In this document: in pieces, positions 1 through 8,930 of the stretch
How positions within the stretch are numbered: position 1 is the first letter of the stretch
Layout: every line of letters begins with the position of its first letter
Source: Galactobacter sp.
Lineage (GTDB): Bacteria > Actinomycetota > Actinomycetes > Actinomycetales > Micrococcaceae
Direction: 5' to 3'
Assembly (NCBI RefSeq): GCF_022712295.1
Contig: NZ_JALAGT010000179.1
Coordinates: forward strand, 1-29,579
Length of the DNA stretch: 29,579 bases
Notes under the pieces: generated by a model
Database searches by the model: none
What the model saw: the letters and a program-made list of their open reading frames with translations, nothing else
What the model was told of the DNA's origin: nothing
Translations under genes and position numbers: made by a program

Positions 1-83
1 CCCTAGATCCCGGGTATCTGGGAATCACCTGGCAGTTAAGAAAAGCACTGGCTCTGGTTGTTCTGTGCTAGTAGAGTTAGTGC

Positions 84-2249
84 ATGGAAGCGAATCGGGG
101 GATCCGCTCAGGGGGACACACCACCTCAGGGGACCAGAAACCACAGCAGCAGGGGCAGGCCGCCCAAGCCGGGACACCTGCCGGCTGGGTGGCTGCCGCG
201 CCCGGCACAACGGCCGAGGCCACGACATCGTCAGTCCCTGCCGGTATTACTTCCGCTTGTCGTGGTGATGCCAACCTGGCCATTGCACCTGCCGCAGGGG
301 TGAGCGCGCCAAATGCCAAGGCGGCTAGTACTTCTGCTGCCAAGGGGCGCTCACTTGAAGATGAAATGCCTCGCCCGCCGGCAGCGTTGGCGGAGCTCAA
401 AAGCCACGTCGCCTTGTTGAACGCCGAGGCTTTCGCCAGCTGGGGTGACGGCGAGGCGTTGGCCGGGCTGGCTGCGCTGGAAACGGTTAAGCGCATGATT
501 GAGGCTCGTCAAGCCCTGCTCACCACCCACATAGTCCAGGCCCGCTGCTTGGCCGCGGAAGCGGCCGAACGCTCGGTCAGGAACGTCCCCGCCGAGGTCG
601 GTAAGGACCTCGGGTTGGCGCGGAAACTGAACGGGTCCCGGGCCCGCCACCTCGTGGACCTCGCCTCCGAATGCCCGGACCAGGCCCCACAGACCTTCCG
701 ACTCTGGGTGGACGGGAAAGTATCCGAGGAGCAAGCCCTGACCCTCTTCAAGCACACCTCCTTATTGACCCCGGCCGGCCGTTCCGAAGCCGACGACACC
801 CTGGCCGAAGACCTCCCCAACCTCGGGTTACGGGAACTGCGCAAACGCCTCGACGGTGTGGTCGCCCAACTCGAACCAGAATTGGTCGCCGAACGCCGCA
901 AGAAAGCCGCCGAACAACGCCGGGCAGGATTCACCTACCGGCCCGACGGGATGATGAACCTCAACGCCCTCCTCCCCGGAATCGCGGGTCAGGCGATGGA
1001 AACCATCCTGTCCACGTACGCCCGCTCCAAGCGACACGGCAAGGACGGACATGATGAGGATGAACGCACCCAGGACCAACTCAAGGCCGACCTCCTCACC
1101 GCGTTGGTGATCGGCTGGGCCAAAGCGACCAAGGGAGTCCCCGACGAGTTCCTGAAAACCCACCACATCGGCTGCGGCGGACAACCAGGCCACCCCTGCA
1201 CCCAAACACCCGAAGTCAGCGCCGATGGGAACGCAGCAGGGGAGTCCTGCGCACCGACCATTGGATTCGGCGACGTCGAAACCGTCGGGGACCTCTTCAG
1301 CCAGCTCGTCCCTGAAGATGACGGGACCAGTGCGCCTGGACAAGCGGTGCCGGTGGCGATGGAGTACGACCCCACACTCGGACTGCTGCTCCCGGCCGGT
1401 GTGGGTGTCCACGTCAACCTGGTGATGACCGACCTAGCGGCCTTCGGGATCACGGACCAACCGGCGCAGATCTTCGGTCTGGGCCCCTACCCGGCCGAGA
1501 TGGCGAGGGAACTCATCCACACCGCCCACACCAGACACGCGGCCACGTTGCGGCGGTTGTACACGGAACCGACCAGTGGGGCGTTGATGCGAATGGAATC
1601 CACCGCCCGCACCTTCCCCGACGGGCTGGGCAAGATGCTCGCCCTCCGCGATGGGCACTGCCGATACCCGTTCTGCGACGCCCCCATCAGACACCTCGAC
1701 CACATCCAACGCCACGCAGACGGTGGCCCCACCAGCTACTCCAACGGCCAAGGACTCTGCGCCAGACACAACCTCCTCAAAGAAGCAGACGGAACCACCA
1801 CCGAACCCGAACCCAGCACTCATTCCGAACCCAGCACGCCGGACGACATCAGTCTCTGTGGACAGGGCAGCAGCGCTGTCGCAGGTCGGGACACCGGTCG
1901 TGGCGGAGGCGTCATCGATACCGAAATCGGTACGCAAGCCGCACGAGACGACGATGCCAACAACCCCAGCGGTCAACGCGGCCGCGAGATCCTGGGCGGC
2001 GGCGCCATCCTCACCGTCCTGTCCAACGGCATGAAGTTCACCTCACCGACCCGGGCCTTCCCCACCGAATCCCCGATGTCCGTGGCGGAGGATCACTACT
2101 GGCGCGGCTACCGCGAAGGACGAGGCGACCAACGCCAACAACAAGCCGAGCGCGAACACGACCTCCAACGCCAAGAAGACGTCATCTTCGCCGCAGAAGA
2201 CCACCTCAAGCAGATGGCCGACGCACTTCTGGGACACGGCACCGCATAG
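84..2249 (+). CDS. DUF222 / HNH endonuclease domain protein
   Basis: This 721-residue protein belongs to the DUF222-HNH family (related to mycobacterial 13E12-type repeat proteins), which occurs in many copies in actinobacterial genomes. The DUF222 region begins near residue 95 with a helical stretch (ELKSHVALLNAEAF) and extends to roughly residue 400. The HNH nuclease module lies near residues 520-565: CRYPFC (C526, C531), the LDH motif (D539, H540), N554, and LCARH (C559, H562), so both zinc-binding pairs and the catalytic His are intact. The first ~94 residues are Ala/Gly/Thr/Gln-rich low complexity. The ATG at 84 has no clear ribosome site, and an in-frame ATG at 366, preceded by a GAAG, would start right at DUF222; the start is therefore uncertain. 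A charged Gln/Glu-rich helix ends the protein. It converges on lhr. Nuclease activity is inferred from the motif; the biological role of this family is not established. Confidence 0.85.
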   Translation: MEANRGIRSGGHTTSGDQKPQQQGQAAQAGTPAGWVAAAPGTTAEATTSSVPAGITSACRGDANLAIAPAAGVSAPNAKAASTSAAKGRSLEDEMPRPPAALAELKSHVALLNAEAFASWGDGEALAGLAALETVKRMIEARQALLTTHIVQARCLAAEAAERSVRNVPAEVGKDLGLARKLNGSRARHLVDLASECPDQAPQTFRLWVDGKVSEEQALTLFKHTSLLTPAGRSEADDTLAEDLPNLGLRELRKRLDGVVAQLEPELVAERRKKAAEQRRAGFTYRPDGMMNLNALLPGIAGQAMETILSTYARSKRHGKDGHDEDERTQDQLKADLLTALVIGWAKATKGVPDEFLKTHHIGCGGQPGHPCTQTPEVSADGNAAGESCAPTIGFGDVETVGDLFSQLVPEDDGTSAPGQAVPVAMEYDPTLGLLLPAGVGVHVNLVMTDLAAFGITDQPAQIFGLGPYPAEMARELIHTAHTRHAATLRRLYTEPTSGALMRMESTARTFPDGLGKMLALRDGHCRYPFCDAPIRHLDHIQRHADGGPTSYSNGQGLCARHNLLKEADGTTTEPEPSTHSEPSTPDDISLCGQGSSAVAGRDTGRGGGVIDTEIGTQAARDDDANNPSGQRGREILGGGAILTVLSNGMKFTSPTRAFPTESPMSVAEDHYWRGYREGRGDQRQQQAEREHDLQRQEDVIFAAEDHLKQMADALLGHGTA

Positions 2250-2326
2250 TTGCTTCGGAACCCCATACGCCTCGGCCCAGCCACACAGAGAACGACGCCG
2301 CTCAGCAGGAGGTCAGGACAAGTGTG

Positions 2327-2391
2327 CGATGGGTAGCGCTGGGTATGGCGGGTAGGTGGGCCAGTTGGTCAGTGGGTAGGTGGATAGGTAT
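2327..2391. repeat. G-rich direct repeats between convergent genes
   Basis: The 177-base gap between the HNH gene and the lhr stop codon contains repeated GGGTAG/GGGTAGGTGG units (two copies of GGGTAGGTGG within about 30 bases, plus shorter GGGTA versions). The run of spaced G-triplets could fold into a G-quadruplex in the plus strand. No convincing hairpin terminator is visible in this gap, so the repeats are the only structure seen there. Function unknown. Confidence 0.4.
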
Positions 2392-2426
2392 CCGGGCCAG
2401 CTCAGCCGCACTGGCGAGAGTTGGAC

Positions 2427-5400
2427 TCAACCCCGCCAGCGCAGGCCGGAGGGCAACGTTCCGAACCCTGCGCCGACCAGAGCCCGAGCCAACGGCGTAT
2501 CGAGGATCGGCAGGCCGTTGACCTTGTTCATCGACAACTTCTGCACCCGCGCAGTCCGCAGGCACCGCACCAACTCAGGCGCAGCCGCAGCGAGCACCGA
2601 CTCCGACGCGTCGAAGCACAGCACCGTCTTCCCGCCTCGTTCGACATAGAGCACGAGTTCACCATCGACCAGCACCACGATGGCACCGGCCTTACGCCCG
2701 GGACGATGACCTGTAGCCGCGGTAGTAGCTCCGTCAGCAACAGGCAGGGCGGGCCACGGAAGTGCCGCCCCGTATGGATTCGCTGGGTCGCATGCGGACA
2801 ACGCCAGGGCAATCGGTGCCGATGCCCGCGCCTCATCCTCACGCGAATGACTTCGCAGACGATCCACAGTGGCAGGCATCGAGAACTGGGCGGCACCGAG
2901 CCGTTCCACGAAGTATCCGCGCCGTGCCAAACCGGAGTCCTCCATGCGGGCGAGCACCTTGTAAAGCATCCCGAATCCACCAGGAATCTCCTCGGCCTCG
3001 ACGCTGCCCTTGGTCAGCACGCCGTACCGGTCCAGCAGGACCTCCGCTGTCGCATGGGCACGAACGGTTGGATCCGCCTCCGGAGACGGTAGCAGCGACC
3101 AACGCCCCTGCGCCGCGGGTGAAGCGATCACCGCACGGCCGCTTCCACGCCGGTCTATGCCTAGCGACGCCTGTCCGGCTGCCGCACCGGTCTCGCCGTG
3201 ATCTTCGGTCCCGCCGGGCCGCAGCCCGGTACCGGCCCCGCGTGAGCGGAGCCCGCGCACATGGCCGAAGCGTGCACTGCGTGCGCGGGGTTCGGGCTGA
3301 CGGTGATGTGCTCCGCCCCGCGATGATGACTTCGATCTGGACGATGCGCCTGACCCTGCCAGCAGCCCACGAACCGGGGCGAAGGTGTCGTTGGTGACGT
3401 ATCCGGCCCACACCAGGTCCCAGAGTGCGGCGGCAAGATCCGTCTCGGTCACGAAGGCCGCGGACCCTGGATCCACGGAAGGATCGGCGCCGGACGCGTT
3501 CAATAGCGTGGCGAGCTGTCCCAGGAACCAGCCGCCACCACCCGCGAGCGCATCCATCACACGCTGATGCAACTCGCCGGGTTGGAAGGTCTCGGAGCGG
3601 CGCAGCGTCAACGGCGCCGAATCGGTGAGGTGCAACGCAATCCAACCGTCGTTCCCCGCCAACGATCCCGCACCCGAGAAGAGCACCTCTCCGGAGGCCA
3701 GCAACTCATCCAACCATCCGGGTTGGTAGCCCCGAACGCGGGCGGGCAGAATGAAGCCCTCCCATGCCGAGGCGGGAATGGGCACCCCGGAGAGCTGTTC
3801 GATGACGAGCGCTACGCCATCGACGCCCTGGAGCTGCTGAGGTATGTATTGCCAATCGGGCATAAAACGGGCCAGGGCCCCGGACTCGACCGGCTCCACC
3901 TCGGCCCGAAGCGCAGCGAGGGAGCGCGCGCGGATCCGACGGAGGATGGTGGTCTCGCACCACTCGGTCTCGCCCGCCGGAATGGGGCGGTACTCGCCGG
4001 CGGTGACGCGTTTCTCGTCGGCCAAGCGCAGCAACGTCTGGGTGACGACGGCAGAGGCCAGTCCCAGCCGAGACGCAGCCTCCGAGGCGGTAAAGGGCCC
4101 ATGCGTGCGGGCGTACCTGCCCACCAGGTCACCCAGTGGATCGGGGACGGGCTCCACGAAGGCTATGGGGACGCCCATCGGTAGGGCGACTCCCAACGCA
4201 TCGCGGAGTCGCGCGGCGTCCTCTATGGCCGCGAAAACGGGGCGCCCGTTGATCTGGACGGCCAAGGCACGACGGGCGGTGACCAGTTCGGAGGCCCAAG
4301 CCGCCGCCTGTGCGCTGGTGGCGTGCGTGTCGTCCGTGTCGTACATGTCGTCCGTGTTGTGCAGGGCGGAGACCACATCCGTGTCGTTGGGCATCTGCGA
4401 ACCCTCGGACATCCCCCCTTGCAGCCGTTCGGCGAGTTCATCGGCGGACAACGGGCCCAACAGCCGGAGCAGGTCCGCCACGCCTTCCAACCCCTTGAGC
4501 CGCCGGTCCGGCGTCAGACGCTGCGCCTGCGCCTCGACCTGGGCCACCGAATCGGCATCCAGCAGCTCCCGCAGTTCGTCCTGCCCCAACAAGGCGGACA
4601 GCAGTGTGGGATCCAAGGACAACGCGGCCGCCCGTCGCTCGGCCAACGGCGAATCGCCCTCGTACAAGAACTGGGCAACGTAGCCGAACAACAGCGACTG
4701 AGCGAAGGGACTCGGGGTGGCGGTATCCACCTCGACGGCACGGATCTTGCGTGAACTCAGGGCGGAGGCGACCTGGTGCAGGGCCGGCAGATCGTACACG
4801 TCCTGCAGACACTCGCGGACGGTCTCCAGGATGATGGGGAACTGCGGGTATTTGGCGGCGACGGCCAGCAGTTGCGAGGAGCGTTGTCGCTGTTGCCACA
4901 GCGGTGTGCGTTTGCCAGGATCGCGGCGGGGAAGCAGTAGCGCGCGGGCTGCGCACTCGCGGAATCGTGCAGCGAACAGCGCGGACGCTCCGACCTCCTC
5001 CGTGACGATGGAACGCAATTCGTCCGCGTCGAAGAGGAAGAGATCCATGCCCGGGGGCTCGGCATCGGCCATGGGAACGCGCAGGACGATTCCGTCGTCT
5101 GCGGCCATGGCGGAGCCGTCCATGCCATATCGCTCATGTAAGCGCGCGCCGACGGCCAACGCCCACGGAGCATGCACAGGCATCCCGAATGGGGAATGCA
5201 GGATGACGCGCCAGTCACCCAGCTCGTCCTGGAAACGCTCCAACACCAGCGTGGTATCCGACGGGACCGTGGTGGTGGACTCCGTCATGTCCCGCAGGTA
5301 GGCCAGCAGGTTGTCCTGGGCCCACTCGTCCAGGCCGATGTCGGCCAGCCGCGTCCGCGACTCGGCCTCGGGCGCCTGCGCCAGCTCACGCTGGAAACGA

Positions 5401-7511
5401 CCCTGCGCCACACCGAGTTCGTACGGGCGCCCCAGCCCGTCGCCATGCCAGAACGGCAGCTTCCCGGGCTGACCGAATGCGGGGGACACCAAGACTCGGT
5501 CGTGGGTGATGTCCTCGATCCGCCAGCTCGTGGCCCCGAGCGCGAAGACGTCGCCCACGCGGGACTCGTAGACCATCTCCTCGTCCAGCTCACCCACGCG
5601 TTTGCCGCCCTTGGCGGCAGCCCCGGGCGCATCGGTGGACTCGTCCGATCCGGCCAGGAAGACCCCGAAAAGGCCCCGATCCGGGATGGTCCCCCCGGAC
5701 GTCACCGCGAGGCGTTGTGCCCCTGGCCGTCCCTCGATGGTTCCGCCGTCGCGGTCCCAGAGGATGCGCGGGCGTAGTTCGGCGAACTCGTCCGACGGAT
5801 ACTTGCCGGAGAGCAGGTCAAGCGTGGCCTCGAAGGCCGAGCGTGGCAGGGACGCGAACGGCGCGGAGCCGCGTACGAGGTCGAAGAATTCCTCCACATC
5901 CACAGGTCCAAGCGCGCACGCGGCCACGGTCTGCTGTGCCAAAACGTCCAAGGGGTTGGTGGGGATGTGTAGGGCCTCGATCCGACCTGCCAGCATCCGT
6001 TCCACGGTGACGGCGGAGGAGATCAGGTCGCCACGGTGTTTGGGGAAGAACACGCCGCGGCTCGGTGCGCCCACCTGGTGCCCGGCGCGGCCCACGCGTT
6101 GTAGCCCGGACGACACGGATCCCGGAGCTTCCACCTGGACCACCAGGTCCACGAGCCCCATGTCGATGCCGAGCTCCAACGAACTCGTGGCCACCACGCA
6201 CCGCAGGCGCCCTGCCTTGAGGTCGTCCTCGATCTCGGCCCTGCGTTCCTTGGACACGGAGCCATGGTGGGAGCGCGCCAGGACGTCGGGTGCGCCGGAC
6301 GTCTGGCCCGCCTGGGCCATCATGTCGGCGGGCGTGCGTTTGGGGGCTATGCCCGACGACGTGAACTCGACTTCGCTGAGCACGTCGCCCAGGCTGGGCG
6401 GCACGGCGCCTTCGGCGCCGTTTCCGGCGGGAGCCAGCCACACGTCGTCGGGCATTTCTGCGTTCGGCTCGGGGGTTTGTCTGCCCTCATGGATCTCATT
6501 CAGGCGACCCGTGAGCCGCTCGGCCAGACGACGCGAGTTCGCGAAGACGATGGTGGAGTTGTTGGCCTCGATCAGGTCGACGATCTGTTCCTCGATGTGT
6601 GGCCAGATGCTCGCACCGGCCTCGGGGGAGGATGCGGGACCCAGGTCGTGGGCGGAGGAGGCCGAGGGGAGATCGGCGAGGTCGGAGACGGGCACCGTGA
6701 TGCTCAGGCCCCACTTCTTCACGGACTCGGGGGCCACGACGGCCACCGGACGCGAACCGCCCAAGAACCGAGCGACCTCGTGGCGTGGCTCCACCGTGGC
6801 GGAGAGGCCGATGCGCTGGGCAGGCTTCTTCAGCAACGCGTCGAGGCGTTCCAGACTCAGGGCCAGGTGAGCGCCGCGCTTGGTGCCGGCCACGGCATGG
6901 ACCTCGTCCACGATCACCGTGTCCACGTTGCTCAGGGTCTCCCGTGCCTTGGACGTGAGCATCAGGTAGAGGGATTCTGGCGTTGTGATGAGTACGTCCG
7001 GCGGATGGGTCGCCAGCCGGCGACGAGTGGCCGGGTCGGTATCCCCGCTGCGGATGCCCACACTGACGTCGGGCGTGGAGACGCCGAGCCGGCGGGCGGT
7101 CTGCGTGATGCCGATCAGGGGAGAACGCAGGTTGCGTTCCACGTCCACGCCCAGGGCCTTCAGGGGCGAGATGTAGAGGACGCGGGTGCCCTGGTTCTCG
7201 TGCTTGGCCGCTGCGCGGGCGGCCTTGGAGGACAGGCTGTCGTGGTGAGGGATCGGTAAGGCGTCCTGGGTACCGTCCGAGTTCTCCGGTGGCTGAGCCT
7301 TGCGGATGAAGGAGTCCAGCGCCCAGAGGAATGCGGAGAGGGTCTTACCTGAACCGGTCGGGGCGATGACCAGTGCATGGTGGCCCTGCGAGATCGCATC
7401 CCAAGCGCCCACCTGAGCGGACGTTGGCGCGGGGAAGGCGCCCTGGAACCACTCCCGGGTGGCGGGCGTGAACTTGTCCAGGACGCTGCTGGAAACGGGA
7501 TGTTGGGGCAT
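2427..7511 (-). CDS. lhr: ATP-dependent helicase Lhr (long form)
   Basis: This is a superfamily 2 helicase of the Lhr type, a 3'-5' DNA translocase linked to DNA repair in mycobacteria and Escherichia coli. Residues 50-57 form the Walker A motif (APTGSGKT), residues 202-205 the DEVH box, residues 237-239 the SAT motif, and a QRVGRAGHQ motif VI follows in the second RecA domain. Winged-helix and Lhr-core domains come next, then a long C-terminal region. At 1694 residues it is longer than the ~1500 usual for E. coli and mycobacterial Lhr; part of the excess is an Arg/Ser/Gly-rich low-complexity stretch in the C-terminal third. The ATG at 7511 has a good ribosome site (GGAG six bases upstream). 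In mycobacteria lhr often sits next to a Nei-type glycosylase gene; none is present here. The reading frame is open throughout. Confidence 0.95.
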   Translation of the reverse strand: MPQHPVSSSVLDKFTPATREWFQGAFPAPTSAQVGAWDAISQGHHALVIAPTGSGKTLSAFLWALDSFIRKAQPPENSDGTQDALPIPHHDSLSSKAARAAAKHENQGTRVLYISPLKALGVDVERNLRSPLIGITQTARRLGVSTPDVSVGIRSGDTDPATRRRLATHPPDVLITTPESLYLMLTSKARETLSNVDTVIVDEVHAVAGTKRGAHLALSLERLDALLKKPAQRIGLSATVEPRHEVARFLGGSRPVAVVAPESVKKWGLSITVPVSDLADLPSASSAHDLGPASSPEAGASIWPHIEEQIVDLIEANNSTIVFANSRRLAERLTGRLNEIHEGRQTPEPNAEMPDDVWLAPAGNGAEGAVPPSLGDVLSEVEFTSSGIAPKRTPADMMAQAGQTSGAPDVLARSHHGSVSKERRAEIEDDLKAGRLRCVVATSSLELGIDMGLVDLVVQVEAPGSVSSGLQRVGRAGHQVGAPSRGVFFPKHRGDLISSAVTVERMLAGRIEALHIPTNPLDVLAQQTVAACALGPVDVEEFFDLVRGSAPFASLPRSAFEATLDLLSGKYPSDEFAELRPRILWDRDGGTIEGRPGAQRLAVTSGGTIPDRGLFGVFLAGSDESTDAPGAAAKGGKRVGELDEEMVYESRVGDVFALGATSWRIEDITHDRVLVSPAFGQPGKLPFWHGDGLGRPYELGVAQGRFQRELAQAPEAESRTRLADIGLDEWAQDNLLAYLRDMTESTTTVPSDTTLVLERFQDELGDWRVILHSPFGMPVHAPWALAVGARLHERYGMDGSAMAADDGIVLRVPMADAEPPGMDLFLFDADELRSIVTEEVGASALFAARFRECAARALLLPRRDPGKRTPLWQQRQRSSQLLAVAAKYPQFPIILETVRECLQDVYDLPALHQVASALSSRKIRAVEVDTATPSPFAQSLLFGYVAQFLYEGDSPLAERRAAALSLDPTLLSALLGQDELRELLDADSVAQVEAQAQRLTPDRRLKGLEGVADLLRLLGPLSADELAERLQGGMSEGSQMPNDTDVVSALHNTDDMYDTDDTHATSAQAAAWASELVTARRALAVQINGRPVFAAIEDAARLRDALGVALPMGVPIAFVEPVPDPLGDLVGRYARTHGPFTASEAASRLGLASAVVTQTLLRLADEKRVTAGEYRPIPAGETEWCETTILRRIRARSLAALRAEVEPVESGALARFMPDWQYIPQQLQGVDGVALVIEQLSGVPIPASAWEGFILPARVRGYQPGWLDELLASGEVLFSGAGSLAGNDGWIALHLTDSAPLTLRRSETFQPGELHQRVMDALAGGGGWFLGQLATLLNASGADPSVDPGSAAFVTETDLAAALWDLVWAGYVTNDTFAPVRGLLAGSGASSRSKSSSRGGAHHRQPEPRARSARFGHVRGLRSRGAGTGLRPGGTEDHGETGAAAGQASLGIDRRGSGRAVIASPAAQGRWSLLPSPEADPTVRAHATAEVLLDRYGVLTKGSVEAEEIPGGFGMLYKVLARMEDSGLARRGYFVERLGAAQFSMPATVDRLRSHSREDEARASAPIALALSACDPANPYGAALPWPALPVADGATTAATGHRPGRKAGAIVVLVDGELVLYVERGGKTVLCFDASESVLAAAAPELVRCLRTARVQKLSMNKVNGLPILDTPLARALVGAGFGTLPSGLRWRG

Positions 7512-7565
7512 GACGTCTCCAGGGTACGCAGGGACCCTGACCGGATGCCTGCTGCGGCGCGGACG

Positions 7566-8803
7566 TCAGGCGGTCAGGCCCTTCGGCGGATAAGGGTAGG
7601 CGGAGTCCGACCATGGCCTGTACCCCGGCAAGGTGAAGAGTTCCTTGATGATGGAGTCGATCTCGAACACGCAGCGTTGCCGCGAGAGCAATGGCGAGCG
7701 GTTGTGCACCCACACCCATATGCAGGAGGACAAGGACCTCAGCAGGTTGGGAGCAAGGTCGCCTCGCGGTTCTCCCGGCGCAGACCTGTCCACCTCCTCC
7801 TTCCGCTCATCCAAGGGGAGGTACTGCTCCCAGTGCACCATGTCGACCGGGTCGTTGACGGGGCGGAACAGCCCGGAAGCCGCCAACGGGTCGAACTCCT
7901 CCACCAGATCGGTGCGTCCGGCCAGTTCCGCGAAGAAGACCAGCGATGCGCCCGCATCGGCGTAGGTCCTGTTGGCAGAGATCCAGTAGGTCTCGGTGGG
8001 CAGTTCCAACAGGGGTCGCAGCCCGGCCGCGGCGCGATCGAGTTCTCCGTAGATGCAGAGGATCTCCACCACCGGGGAGATTCGGGCCAGGGTGTCATCC
8101 TTGTGGATCGGGAAATCCCTCAACGGCCGCAGGAAGGTCTTTCCCAACTGCTTGCTGATGTGGCGGCTCAGCCCTTCCAGATCGAATCCGGCCACCACCT
8201 GAGGTGAGAGTTGCGCGCTCAGCGTGCGCAGCATGCCCGGCTTGATCTTGGGCAGTGGTTCCTCTTGGTCGAAGAGATGGATGCTGTAACCCAGCCTGTC
8301 CACCGGGGAGTCAGGGGCGGGCCACTGCTCTGGTACGAACCGCGGCGCCAAAGGTGGTTCCGGGAACTGCAGGTCCTCTGCGACGGCTGCTGCCCGGGGG
8401 TGGTGGTAGGGAGCGAACGGGATGACCTCCAGGAGTCGGTCGCATGGACCAGGGCGCGGTGTTCCCTCAGGTCGCGGTTCTCGCGTTCCCAGGGACGATC
8501 GTCCGGGTTGGTCTCGAAGACGGTGTTGGCGTAGATGAAGGCCCCGCTCTCCCTGGCGGAAGGGGTAGGCGATGCGCCTTCTTCGATGAAGCGTCGCACC
8601 AGATTGCTGTAGCGGGTGTTCTCGATCCCGTCCGTGGCCACCAGGTCGGCGACCCTGGCCAAGGACAGGTCCATCAGGGTGGAGCCGTCCTCGCTGCGGG
8701 CAGCTGGCGAATAGTCCTCCAAAAATGCCGTTGCGGCGAAGGGGTTCTCGGCGACGCGGGCAATCACGTCTGAGGGGATCCGATCTTGATGCGCTGAACT
8801 CAT
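7566..8803 (-). pseudogene. Unrecognised protein, reading frame broken near 8436
   Basis: I do not recognise this family. The gene appears to start at the ATG at 8803 (MSSAHQDRIPSD...) and reads soundly for about 123 codons, to HRALVHATD. It then has to change frame near 8435-8445, where the sensible protein continues as LLEVIPFAPYHHPR for a further ~290 residues to the stop at 7566. Both halves have normal protein composition, whereas the frames they leave behind turn into Arg/Pro/Ser-rich nonsense, so this is one gene of about 412 codons missing one base (or carrying two extra). The C-terminal half is acidic and rich in Leu, Trp and Pro, with no signal peptide, membrane segment or known catalytic motif. 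The shift may be a real mutation or a sequencing error. It lies between gnd and lhr on the same strand, 54 bases from the lhr start. No strong ribosome site precedes 8803. Confidence 0.7.
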
Positions 8804-8864
8804 GCAGTGAGTCTGCCAAAGTCCCCCGGAGCACGTCAGGAACAGAGCATGTGAAGAAACGAAA

Positions 8865-8913
8865 CGGCCCGCCGCAACCGGCCCACACCAGTGGGGCCGA
8901 CCACGACGGGCCG
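8865..8913 (-). terminator. Nested hairpin terminator after gnd
   Basis: Two nested inverted repeats lie just beyond the gnd stop codon. The outer arms are CGGCCCG (8865-8871) and CGGGCCG (8907-8913); the inner arms are CGGCCCAC and GTGGGGCCG with a one-base bulge around an ACCA loop. Read on the minus strand the structure is followed by TTTCGTTTCTTC, a fair U-rich tail. It should end gnd transcription before the broken gene downstream. Confidence 0.7.
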
Positions 8914-8930
8914 CAACGAAATGGCGCGGG

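Noticed and set aside
1..83. An AGAT/ATCT dyad and a weak promoter before the HNH gene
   Set aside because: The arms are only four bases and the -10/-35 candidates are poor; too little to call.
2839..3645. Arg-rich minus-strand frames inside lhr
   Set aside because: They are out-of-frame readings of the intact lhr gene; none has a recognisable domain or ribosome site.
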